Shown here: in pieces, positions 7,325 through 14,664 of the stretch
How positions within the stretch are numbered: position 1 is the stretch's first letter
Layout of the letters: each line of letters begins with the position of its first letter
Notes under the pieces: model-generated
The model's input: only the letters and a program-made list of their open reading frames with translations
Databases searched by the model: none
What the model was told of the DNA's origin: nothing
NCBI GenBank assembly: GCA_016210495.1
Contig: JACQUC010000047.1
Location: 1 to 64,000, forward strand
Origin: Chloroflexota bacterium
GTDB lineage: Bacteria > Chloroflexota > FW602-bin22 > JACPRP01
Direction: 5' to 3'
DNA: 64,000 bases
Position numbers and translations under genes: made by a program

Positions 7325-7372
7325 ATATATCGGGATATCCGTATGTTACACCATAAGAAGTAACGATGTCAA
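7325..7372 (-). promoter_or_regulatory. Promoter and putative ArsR operator of the merBPT operon
   Basis: TTGACA (7367-7372) and TAACAT (7343-7348) on the minus strand with 18 bases between them, followed by ATACGGATATCCCGATATAT. The stretch TGTAACATACGGATATC nearly matches the same region of the merA-operon promoter (TGTAATATACGGATATA), and GGATATCC is itself palindromic. Confidence 0.75.
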
Positions 7373-7447
7373 CAAGGAAACTGCGAACCTACATGATAAC
7401 GCAGGACTGACTCCCAAGCATATCCGGAGCACCGGTGCCAGAAACAC

Positions 7448-7479
7448 TTGACTCCGTACCAAGGCCAATGGTTTATACT
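7448..7479 (+). promoter_or_regulatory. MerR-type promoter
   Basis: TTGACT (7448-7453) and TATACT (7474-7479) are separated by 20 bases, the over-long spacing typical of MerR-activated promoters. The spacer begins CCGTACC, matching the first half-site of classical mer operators (TCCGTAC); the second half-site is degenerate. Confidence 0.6.
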
Positions 7480-7503
7480 ATGATCTGAATGGAGGCAGGG
7501 GCA

Positions 7504-7914
7504 ATGAGAGATTTCACGATAGGCCAGTTGGCCAAAATGGCACGGGTGAACGTGGAAACGGTTCGTTATTACGAGCGAAGGGGACTCATACCCGAGCCGC
7601 CGCGCAGCGAGTCGGGATACCGGCGGTACTCGCAGAACGTCGCCACCACAATCGAGTTCATTAAGCGGGCTAAGGAGCTTGGTTTCTCGCTCAGGGAGAT
7701 CTTGGAACTTCTCTCTTTGCAGACAGGCCCTGACGTCGACTGCGGCGACATCAAGAAACGGGCACAGGCGAAGCTCGCCGACGTCGAAGCGAGGATTCGA
7801 GATCTGGAGAGGATCAGGGAAGTCTTATCGGAACTCGTGTTGACGTGCGCCGGACTTGGCCCGACCAGCGAATGTCCGATATTGCGGGCACTGGGCACAG
7901 CCGAGGAAGCGTGA
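7504..7914 (+). CDS. merR: MerR-family Hg(II)-responsive regulator
   Basis: A 136-residue MerR protein: HTH with FTIGQLAKMARVNVETVRYYERRGLI, GYRRYSQ, long dimerisation helix, and the mercury-type cysteines DVDCGDIKKRA, LVLTCAGLG and SECPIL, the spacing seen in true MerR (Cys82, Cys117, Cys126 in Tn501). The start chosen is ATG at 7504 because GGAGG lies eight bases upstream. Only 99 bases separate it from the thioredoxin-like gene, suggesting one transcript. The locus therefore carries both ArsR-type and MerR-type mercury regulators. Confidence 0.92.
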   Translation: MRDFTIGQLAKMARVNVETVRYYERRGLIPEPPRSESGYRRYSQNVATTIEFIKRAKELGFSLREILELLSLQTGPDVDCGDIKKRAQAKLADVEARIRDLERIREVLSELVLTCAGLGPTSECPILRALGTAEEA

Positions 7915-8013
7915 CGCCCACCCTCATTGCTGAGTTGTCGAGGAAGATGAGTCACACGAGAGACAGATCATTAGCACAACTATCCGATCATTGTGTGGGG
8001 AAAGGAGGTGACA

Positions 8014-8283
8014 ATGGTGACTAGCAGACGCAAGATCGAGGTCTTCAGCGCCGGATGCCCTGTCTGCCAGGAGACGATCCAGATGGTGAATCGGCTCGCC
8101 TGCCCATCGTGTGAGGTCAGCGTTCTGGACCTGCACGACCCGGAGGTCCAGACCCGAGCCAGGGATCTGGGCATTCGTTCGGTTCCAGCCGTTGTGATCG
8201 ACGGCAAGCTTGCCGATTGCTGCGCCGGGCGCGGTCCTGATGAGGCTACCTTGCGGGCGGCCGGGCTTGGCCAACCGCTCTGA
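8014..8283 (+). CDS. Small thioredoxin/glutaredoxin-like protein (CPVC motif)
   Basis: An 89-residue thioredoxin-fold protein. KIEVFSAGCPVCQETIQMV has the redox motif CPVC after the first strand, a second CPSC follows in helix 1/strand 2, IRSVPAVVIDGK is the cis-proline loop, and a vicinal pair occurs in LADCCAGRGP. No signal peptide, so cytoplasmic. Start ATG is preceded by AAAGGAGGTG. Such small thiol proteins accompany merR in several Gram-positive mer loci; transfer of Hg(II) or reduction of thiol adducts is a reasonable inference. All its motif positions are Cys, not TGA. Confidence 0.8.
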   Translation: MVTSRRKIEVFSAGCPVCQETIQMVNRLACPSCEVSVLDLHDPEVQTRARDLGIRSVPAVVIDGKLADCCAGRGPDEATLRAAGLGQPL

Positions 8284-8305
8284 TTCGGTGAGGGAATCGC
8301 TAACC

Positions 8306-8395
8306 GGAGCCAGACTGCCTCCCGCTGAGGTATCTGGCTCCGCCCTTTTGCCCAAGCTTCGTCATGGAACTAGAGGGGTGGCGCCACCCCTTTTC
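8306..8395 (+). terminator. Tandem hairpins, likely terminators
   Basis: Two hairpins follow the thioredoxin-like gene: GGAGCCAGA (8306-8314) with TCTGGCTCC (8333-8341) followed by GCCCTTTT, and a perfect GGGGTGGC/GCCACCCC palindrome (8375-8390) followed by TTTT. The second is symmetrical and may also end the opposing transcript of the small Cys-rich peptide. Confidence 0.7.
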
Positions 8396-8416
8396 TTCGT
8401 GACGGTGTTCGGCGGC

Positions 8417-8500
8417 TTACTTCTTGTCTGCGATGCAGCCGCAGCCGCAGTTCTTGGCGTCCTTCTTGGTATTCGCCCCCTTCTTGTCCTTGTCGGCCAT
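8417..8500 (-). CDS. 27-residue Lys-rich peptide with CxCxC motif (metallothionein-like)
   Basis: A short gene preceded by AAAGGAGGTTGCCAA and ATG, encoding a 27-residue Lys/Asp-rich peptide containing NCGCGCIADKK. Three cysteines alternate with glycines, a geometry suited to binding soft metals. It lies 66 bases downstream of a MerR-type regulator on the same strand and behind that regulator's metal-type promoter, so it is probably co-induced. I do not recognise a named family. A cytoplasmic metal-buffering or chaperone peptide is inferred. The strong ribosome-binding site is the main evidence that it is translated. Confidence 0.65.
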   Translation of the reverse strand: MADKDKKGANTKKDAKNCGCGCIADKK

Positions 8501-8566
8501 TTGGCAACCTCCTTTCTTGAGTATTCGTATCCTTACGCATTCCGGTACCAGAGAGCAGCTAAGGCC

Positions 8567-9025
8567 CTATAGGTCTCTCCGATCTGCACCTGCGGTGCCG
8601 TCCCCGACACAGATACAATCGGCCAGGCTTCTCCTGCCTGTTGGTTGCGGTACATCCTGCGTGCGGCACGCGAGTTCGAGCTCGTACCTTTGCAGGTCCA
8701 CCTTGAGTGCAACCAGTTCGGCGATTCTTGCGTCTATTTCGCTGATCTTGCCGCCGATCATCGCCGCGAGCCGTGATTGCGCATTATCACAGCGGCCGGC
8801 CGCCGCGTAGTCGGTGATCTCTTTGATTTCTTTCAGGGAGAGCCCCAGCAACTTCGACCTCGAGATGAGTTTGAGACGGGCAGCTTCACTTTCCGGATAC
8901 ACCCTGTACCCCGAGCTATCGCGCTGCGCCTTTGGGATCAGACCTATGTCCTCATAGTAGCGTATGGTCTTCGGATGCATCCCCACTCTTTCCGCCAGTT
9001 GGCCGATCCTCAACTTTCGCAGCAT
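8567..9025 (-). CDS. MerR-family heavy-metal regulator (CadR/ZntR-like)
   Basis: A 152-residue MerR-type activator: LRIGQLAERVGMHPKTIRYYEDIGLI and GYRVYPE form the winged HTH, GLSLKEIKEI and a coiled-coil dimerisation helix follow, and cysteines occur in AGRCDNAQ, LACRTQD and ADCICVG near the C-terminus. Cys112/119-type ligands are as in CadR/PbrR proteins, suggesting a soft divalent metal. Start ATG at 9025 follows AAAGGAGGTTGATAT. Its own promoter has the diagnostic 19-base spacer, so it likely autoregulates and drives the small CxCxC peptide gene. Confidence 0.87.
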   Translation of the reverse strand: MLRKLRIGQLAERVGMHPKTIRYYEDIGLIPKAQRDSSGYRVYPESEAARLKLISRSKLLGLSLKEIKEITDYAAAGRCDNAQSRLAAMIGGKISEIDARIAELVALKVDLQRYELELACRTQDVPQPTGRRSLADCICVGDGTAGADRRDL

Positions 9026-9050
9026 ATATATCAACCTCCTTTCGGAGACT

Positions 9051-9081
9051 ATCATACACATTCCAGCAACTGGAATGTCAA
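9051..9081 (-). promoter_or_regulatory. MerR-type promoter/operator with 19-base spacer
   Basis: On the minus strand TTGACA (9076-9081) and TATGAT (9051-9056) are separated by 19 bases that contain the inverted repeat TTCCAGTTGCTGGAA. An elongated spacer with a centred dyad is the hallmark of promoters activated by MerR-family proteins. Confidence 0.85.
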
Positions 9082-9205
9082 TAGCCTTTTTCAATCGCCG
9101 GAAAGATTCAGTCAGGCATTCACGATAATCTCGCGGATGACGTAGAAGAGGGCCAGCCCGGCCAAGAAGGCCGCGCCCATATTTACGATGGCGATACACT
9201 TGGTC

Positions 9206-9252
9206 TTGACAACCCGTATCTCCGCGAGTATTATATCATCAGATAATGATAT
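9206..9252 (+). promoter_or_regulatory. Promoter and ArsR/CmtR-type operator before the metal ATPase remnant
   Basis: TTGACA (9206-9211), a 17-base spacer and TATTAT (9229-9234) form a strong promoter. The dyad ATATCA-N8-TGATAT (9233-9252) overlaps the -10 end and start point. The same dyad with the same N8 spacing occurs before the ArsR-family gene at 11166. Confidence 0.75.
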
Positions 9253-9261
9253 GTCAATATC

Positions 9262-11099
9262 GTGGAGACGTCGCAACTGAACACTTCGCCGAAAACCATT
9301 GAGGTTCCTATTCGCGGGATGGACTGCACGGAATGCACGCAACACGTCAGGCACGCTATCTCGGCGCTCCCTGGCGTCGAGTCGGTCGAGGTCTTTCTGT
9401 CTTCGGAGAAAGCTGTCGTCCGGCTCGACCCCGCGCTTGTGGACCTGCCGGCCATTCACAAAGTGGTAAAAGGAGCGGGCTATTCGGTAGCCGCCACTGC
9501 CGCCGAGCCTCAGTCTGCTCCATCGCCGCTTGGCGATTTCACCAACCGCATTCTCGCCCTATTCGGCATAGTCTTTGGCGCGGTGCTGTTCGTAGTCGTC
9601 GTCGGTGAGTGGCTGGGACTATTCGAAGCCTTCACCGAACGTGTGCCCTGGCCCATCGGCCTGGCTATCGTTCTTGTCGGCGGCTACCCCGTATTCCGCA
9701 ACGTCGTCCGCGCCGCGCTCAAGGTGCAGATCATCTCCCACACGTTGATGACGCTGGGAGTCCTGGCCGCCATCGTGGTCGGTGAATGGGCCACGGCAGC
9801 CGTCATCGTGTTCTTTATGCGTATCGGCGATTACGCCGAGAACTTCACCACTGAACGTGCCCGCCGCGCGGTGAAGAACCTTACGGCGATGGCCCCCCAG
9901 ACCGCACGAGTGGAACGTGACGGCGTGGAGCAGGAAGTGCCCGTTGCCGAAGTGCAGGTTGGAGAAACGGTCGTCGTGCGGCCGGGCGAGAACATCCCGG
10001 TGGACGGCGAAGTCGTGGGTGGTCACGCGACAGTGGATCAGGCGGCCATCACCGGCGAGTCGATGCCTGTCGAGGTCGGGCCGGGCGCCAGGGTCTTCGC
10101 CGCCACTCTGGCGCGCCTGGGCGGTCTTCGCGTCCGCACCACTCACGTGGGAGCGGATACCACCTTCGGGCGCGTCGTCAAGATGGTGGAGGAAGCCGAA
10201 GCGCACCGGGCGGATGTGCAGCGCATCGCCGACAGGTTTTCGGCCTATTTCCTGCCCTTCGTGGCGGGCATCACGGCACTCACCTTTCTGATTCGCCGCG
10301 GAGCGTTACTCGGAACATCCGTTGGCGGAGGCCGTGCGCGATGCGGCGAGGAGGCGTGGCCTACCCGTATTCGAGCAAGAGCAGTTTGAAGCTATCCCGG
10401 GCCACGGCGTGCGCGCCCGCATCAATGGGCGGCATAGTTGCTGTCGGCAACCGCCGATTGATTCTCCAGGCTTCATCCCTCCCCATCGTTTCCGAACTCG
10501 AATCACAGGGGAAAACCCTGCTATTTGTGGCCAGGGATGGTGAGGTGACCGGCGTGCTTGCCGCTGCCGACACCCTACGACCGGAGGTCCCAGCATCTCT
10601 CGACGCTGTGCGAGCCCTCGGCCTCAGGGACGTCGAGCTGCTAACCGGCGACAACGAGCGGACGGCCGCCGCTCTTGCCGAGCGCATTGGCGTACGCTAC
10701 CGCGCCAATCTCTTACCGGAGGACAAGATCGCCATCGTGAAAGAATACCAGGCCCAGGGCCGTACCGTCGTGATGGTGGGCGATGGCGTGAATGACGCGC
10801 CAGCGCTGGCCCAGGCCGAGGTCGGCATCGCGATGGGTGCCGCTGGAACCGACGTGGCCATCGAAGCCGCTCATCTGGCATTGATGCGCGAAGACTGGAT
10901 GCTTGTGCCCGAAGTGTTACGCATTGCCCGTCGCACGATGCGAGTGGTGAAGATGAACATCGCTTTCACTGCCGTGTACAACCTTGTCGGGCTCTCGCTG
11001 GCTGCCCTGGGCTTCCTGCCGCCCATTCTTGCTGCTGCGGCCCAGTCCCTGCCTGACCTCGGCATTCTGGCCAACTCATCTCGTCTGCTGCGCTCTTGA
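9262..11099 (+). pseudogene. Soft-metal P1B-type ATPase with internal deletion and frameshifts
   Basis: Remnant of a Zn/Cd/Pb-type ATPase. The N-terminal part encodes an HMA domain (RGMDCTECTQHVRHAI), transmembrane helices and the actuator motif ITGESMPVEVGPG up to FVAGITALTFLI near 10293. The next homologous segment, in another frame, is RYSEHPLAEAVRDAARRRG, so the CPx membrane motif and the DKTGT phosphorylation site (roughly 110 residues) are missing. A further frame change near 10430 leads to GGIVAVGNRRLI, TGDNERTAAALAE, MVGDGVNDAPALAQAEVGIA and a normal C-terminus. Start is GTG at 9262. It cannot be an active pump as it stands. Flanked by matching CmtR-type operators. Confidence 0.87.
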
Positions 11100-11143
11100 C
11101 AACGTGATACAAGCGCAGGTATCATATCATTGCCTAGTGATAT
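11096..11143 (+). promoter_or_regulatory. Promoter and ATATCA-N8-TGATAT operator of the CmtR-like gene
   Basis: TTGACA (11096-11101), an 18-base spacer and TATCAT (11120-11125), overlapped by the dyad ATATCA-N8-TGATAT (11124-11143). Identical in half-sites and spacing to the element at 9233-9252, which supports a shared ArsR-family repressor, most simply the gene just downstream. Confidence 0.75.
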
Positions 11144-11165
11144 ATCGATACGTTGCAGGTAGCCT

Positions 11166-11510
11166 ATGCCGGTCGCCGCTAATGCTCAAGCCATCGGCTT
11201 GAAAGCGAAGCTCTTTCGCGGCTTTTCCGACCCTTCCCGTCTGTCGATTGTCGATGCGCTGCGTGGCGGTCCCCTGACGGTCACAGAGATCGTTGAAGCC
11301 ACCGGCTTGAGCCAGTCGAACGTCTCTAACCACCTCGGCTGTCTCCGAGAATGTGGACTGGTCACCTGCGAACAAGAGGGCCGCTACGTTCGCTATCAAC
11401 TGAGCGATGCGCGGGTCGCCACGATTCTGGGCCTTGCCGAGGGCCTGCTGGCAGACGTGGCAAAGGGCGTTTACGAATGCACTCGCTACAGCTCTTCGGA
11501 GGAAGCCTGA
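11166..11510 (+). CDS. ArsR-family Cd/Pb-type repressor (CmtR-like)
   Basis: A 114-residue winged-helix repressor. LTVTEIVEATGLSQSNVSNHLGCL is the recognition region, and GCLRECGLV with a C-terminal Cys in YECTRYSS resembles CmtR of mycobacteria, where Cys57, Cys61 and Cys102 bind Cd(II)/Pb(II). No RBS is strong; ATG at 11166 gives the family length. It sits right behind the deleted metal ATPase, which it probably once co-regulated through the two matching dyads. It is clearly distinct from the two mer-associated ArsR copies. Confidence 0.85.
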   Translation: MPVAANAQAIGLKAKLFRGFSDPSRLSIVDALRGGPLTVTEIVEATGLSQSNVSNHLGCLRECGLVTCEQEGRYVRYQLSDARVATILGLAEGLLADVAKGVYECTRYSSSEEA

Positions 11511-11549
11511 CTGTGGCAAGTAACCAGGAGGTGCGCCGAAGAGGCAGAG

Positions 11550-11760
11550 ATGCGTAGTCTGCGGATTCAATTGATCGGAGCCTTCGCCCTGGTTGTTGCT
11601 GTCTCGATGTCTACAGTGGCATTCCTGGCGAACCGTGCCACGGCGAGCGAGTTTCGACTGTACGTTCCCTAACGTGCTTGCGGATGCCGACAGGATCGAG
11701 CAGGTGATCCGCAACCTGGTCTCGAACGCGCTGCGCTACACTCCCAACTCTGGTTTACCT
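11550..11760 (+). pseudogene. Sensor histidine kinase remnant with large internal deletion
   Basis: An ATG behind a weak purine-rich stretch opens a 40-codon frame, MRSLRIQLIGAFALVVAVSM and LANRATASEFRLYV, typical of the N-terminal membrane helix of a BaeS-like kinase. Immediately after, in another frame, comes VLADADRIEQVIRNLVSNAL and RYTPNSG, the N-box region of the ATPase domain. The sensor, HAMP, phosphoacceptor and C-terminal ATP-binding parts are gone. The same pattern (both ends kept, middle lost) is seen in the metal ATPase remnant just upstream. Confidence 0.8.
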
Positions 11761-11802
11761 TGCCCCCGACCCCAGGAGCTACGGCTTTCCTGAGATGGCG
11801 CC

Positions 11803-12261
11803 CTATCGCCACGGCCTGGTGAGGTACCCTCCGATCGCCACGAAAGCCAGGGCGAAGTACGTCGGACCAAGGTGCGCCAGCGTGCCGAAGCCATATACAT
11901 AATGGAAAGGGGTGGCGATAGCCACCCAGGCGACAGTCGTGATCACAACGCCCCACCACGCCCAACTCTCCCCGCGTCGCACCCCGTACCAGGCCATGAA
12001 AGCAATCGCCACGCCGGTTGCGGCGATGAAGCCGCCGAGGGCGACCTGGACGTGACTGATGTAGTTGTAGACCCCTGGCGAGAAGGTCCGGATTTGCTCC
12101 CCAGTCTTGCCTACCTCGTCGGGCGAGAGCCCGATCTCGATGAGCGTCTTGAAGTTCTGGATTATGAACCAGAGCCCATAGACAACGAGCCCCACTCCAA
12201 CCAGTGCCACCAATAGAGCGCCGATCGCTTGCGAACCTGCCGTTCTCTCTGTAACTTGCAT
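11803..12261 (-). CDS. Four-helix membrane protein of unknown function
   Basis: A 152-residue protein with four hydrophobic segments (about residues 12-33, 66-90, 98-116 and 122-145), joined by a short charged loop after helix 1 (SPDEVGKTGEQIRTFSPGVY). I do not recognise the family. ATG at 12261 is preceded by GGGGAGGTGATGG with good spacing, so it is very likely expressed. It lies alone on the minus strand between the kinase remnant and the divergent CopB-type ATPase. A role in metal stress is suggested only by the neighbourhood. Confidence 0.75.
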   Translation of the reverse strand: MQVTERTAGSQAIGALLVALVGVGLVVYGLWFIIQNFKTLIEIGLSPDEVGKTGEQIRTFSPGVYNYISHVQVALGGFIAATGVAIAFMAWYGVRRGESWAWWGVVITTVAWVAIATPFHYVYGFGTLAHLGPTYFALAFVAIGGYLTRPWR

Positions 12262-12359
12262 GGTCCATCACCTCCCCGGCTCAAGAAAGGTTTTCATCTG
12301 TCGGCCGTTACATCGTCGGGCTAACTGTAGGAGCTTGCCTCCATTCTTGCCGCATTTTT

Positions 12360-12388
12360 GGCGCTCCAGCTTTGCAGACTGGAGCGCC
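12360..12388. repeat. Perfect 10-bp inverted repeat between divergent genes
   Basis: GGCGCTCCAG and CTGGAGCGCC are separated by nine bases in the 252-base gap between the membrane protein (minus) and the CopB-type ATPase (plus). No T-run follows on either strand, so it is not an evident terminator; a regulator site or transcript 5' hairpin is possible. Confidence 0.5.
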
Positions 12389-12513
12389 TACCTCCACGCT
12401 GCATGATTTGTGCCGTGACCGGCGCTACGAGTGGCAGAAGGGATGGCACAGCAAATGCCGCATCATACTCGAGTTTGTAGTGGACCAGTTCAGTTTGCAG
12501 TGGAGATTATCAT

Positions 12514-14535
12514 ATGGTGGAGCGACATCAGCCACCTATGGCCGGCCATCCTATGCGCCACGCCGTTGCTCACGAGCATCGGCCTGAAGACTTTCGCCAG
12601 CGCTTCTGGGTCTGCCTCGTGCTTACGCTGCCAATTCTCGCCTACACCGATCTGATCCAGGATGTGTTTGGCTTCAGAACCCCAACCTTCCCTGGCTCGC
12701 AGTACGTGCCCTTTGTGCTGGGCAGCATCGTTTTCTTTTACGGCGGCGGCATCTTTCTGAGCGGCGCCCGGATGGAGCTTTCGATGCGAACCGCGGGTAT
12801 GATGACTCTCGTGGCCCTGGCTATCACGACTGCCTACCTGTATAGCGTCGCAACGGAGTTTGTCCTTCGCGGCGAGCCATTGTACTGGGAGCTATCCACT
12901 CTAGTTGTTGTTATGCTACTCGGACATTGGATCGAGTTAAGCGCTGTGGGAAGGGCGCGGGGAGCGCTGGCCGAGCTGGCCAAGCTGCTACCGGATACCG
13001 CCGAGAGGATTGTGGATGGAAGGACGGAGGAAGTGCGCATCGAGGAGTTACGCGTAGGGGATACCGTCCTCGTCCGGCCCGGGGGGAGAATTGCCGCAGA
13101 TGGTGAGGTGGCCCAGGGGGAATCCTCCGTGAACGAGGCAATGATCACGGGTGAATCCCGGCCAGTGTCCAAAGCTCCAGGCAGCGAGGTCATAGGGGGT
13201 ACAATCAACGGCGAGGGATCGTTGCGAGTACGGGTGACGAAGGTAGGAGAGGAAACGATGCTAGCGGGCATTATGAGGCTTGTAGAACAAGCGCAGAAGT
13301 CGCGCTCGCAAGCCCAGGCGCTGGCGGACCGAGCAGCCTACTGGCTGGTGCTCGTTGCGATCGGCTCTAGCGCTATCACTTTCGTCGGCTGGCTTGTGCT
13401 TGGCCAATCTGTCGGTTTCGCCCTTGAGCGAACGGTTACGGTGCTCGTTATCGCCTGCCCCCACGCTCTTGGCCTGGCCATACCGCTGGTCATTGCCATC
13501 TCCACGACCCTGGCTGCGCGTAGTGGGCTCCTGGTTCGCGAGCGATTGGCCCTGGAGCAGGCCCGGGAGCTGGATATCGTGGTGCTCGACAAGACCGGCA
13601 CGCTGACGCGCGGTGAGTTTGGCGTGGTAGGTGTGGCAACCGCGGAAGGGCTGCCCGAAAACGAGGCTCTGGCGCTGGCCGCCGCGGCGGAGGGGGATTC
13701 AGAACACGTGATCGCTCGAGCCATCCGGTCAGAAGCTGAACAACGCGGGGTGCGTCGGCCAGTTGTGGCGGGCTTCGAGTCCCTCCCCGGCCGAGGTGTT
13801 CGGGCGAATCTGGACGGACGATCGGTGCAGGTGGGTGGGCCGCGGCTGCTGGAGTTCCTGGGGCAAACGTTGCCCGCTGAATTGCAGCAGAAGGCGGAGC
13901 GATGGGGACAAGAAGGCAAGACCGTCGTATACCTGACTATGGGCAGTCGTCCTCAAGCCGCGATCGCGTTGGCCGATGTCATCAGGCCCGAGTCCTATCA
14001 AGCGGTGGCAAAGCTGCGACAAATGGCGGTCAGGGTGGTGATGCTGACCGGCGACAGCGAGGATGTAGCTCGCTCGGTTGCACGAGAACTGGGGATCGAC
14101 GAGTATTTTGCCGAGGTGCTGCCGGAGCAAAAGGTGGATAAGGTGAGAGATCTGCGCCGGCGGGATCTTCGCGTGGCGATGGTCGGCGATGGAGTAAACG
14201 ATGCCCCGGCGCTGCTTGCCGCCGACGTGGGAATCGCCATCGGCGCGGGCACGCAGGTGGCGATAGAAAGCGCGGGCATCATACTAGTGAAGAACGATCC
14301 TCGCGACGTCGTCCGTGTGGTCGAGCTTAGCCGAGCCAGCTACCGCAAGATGATCGAGAACCTCCTCTGGGCGACGGGCTACAACGTCGTGGCGCTGCCT
14401 CTTGCCGCAGGAGTGCTTGCTCCTATTGGCATTGTGCTAATCCCGGCTGTCGGCGCGCTGCTTATGTCTGTAAGCACGGTCATCGTGGCTCTAAATGCAC
14501 AGCTACTGAGGCGCCTGAATCTGCAGCAGATTTGA
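12514..14535 (+). CDS. copB: P1B-3-type copper/silver-translocating ATPase (CopB-like)
   Basis: A 673-residue metal-exporting ATPase. The N-terminus is His-rich (MAGHPMRHAVAHEHRPED) with no HMA domain. Landmarks in order: GHWIELSAVGRARGAL, actuator MITGESRPVS, transmembrane CPH motif in VLVIACPHALGLAIPL, phosphorylation DKTGTLTRGEFGV, SEHVIARAI, TGDSEDVARSVAREL and MVGDGVNDAPALLAADVGIA. The CPH triad and His-rich tail define the P1B-3 (CopB) group, associated with Cu(II)/Cu(I) or Ag export. ATG follows GGAG eight bases upstream. Intact, unlike the soft-metal ATPase at 9262. It faces the convergent CcdA-like operon. Confidence 0.93.
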   Translation: MVERHQPPMAGHPMRHAVAHEHRPEDFRQRFWVCLVLTLPILAYTDLIQDVFGFRTPTFPGSQYVPFVLGSIVFFYGGGIFLSGARMELSMRTAGMMTLVALAITTAYLYSVATEFVLRGEPLYWELSTLVVVMLLGHWIELSAVGRARGALAELAKLLPDTAERIVDGRTEEVRIEELRVGDTVLVRPGGRIAADGEVAQGESSVNEAMITGESRPVSKAPGSEVIGGTINGEGSLRVRVTKVGEETMLAGIMRLVEQAQKSRSQAQALADRAAYWLVLVAIGSSAITFVGWLVLGQSVGFALERTVTVLVIACPHALGLAIPLVIAISTTLAARSGLLVRERLALEQARELDIVVLDKTGTLTRGEFGVVGVATAEGLPENEALALAAAAEGDSEHVIARAIRSEAEQRGVRRPVVAGFESLPGRGVRANLDGRSVQVGGPRLLEFLGQTLPAELQQKAERWGQEGKTVVYLTMGSRPQAAIALADVIRPESYQAVAKLRQMAVRVVMLTGDSEDVARSVARELGIDEYFAEVLPEQKVDKVRDLRRRDLRVAMVGDGVNDAPALLAADVGIAIGAGTQVAIESAGIILVKNDPRDVVRVVELSRASYRKMIENLLWATGYNVVALPLAAGVLAPIGIVLIPAVGALLMSVSTVIVALNAQLLRRLNLQQI

Positions 14536-14664
14536 GAGAGGTAGTAGCGGCAACGTTCTGGAATCGGCTGTCGGCGCGACACACGGCGCAAGGAAGGAGA
14601 GGACCCCGCGCTAAAGGCCACGAGCCATCCAACCCGCGGTACAAGTTCGTTCACCTCGGTCACC

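Noticed and set aside
9112..9200. Tiny minus-strand membrane peptide ending FYVIREIIVNA
   Set aside because: A hydrophobic stretch is present, but no start codon with a ribosome-binding site could be assigned, and it overlaps the ATPase promoter region.
12360..12388. Rho-independent terminator
   Set aside because: The hairpin is perfect but neither strand has a following T-run, and it lies upstream of both flanking genes.
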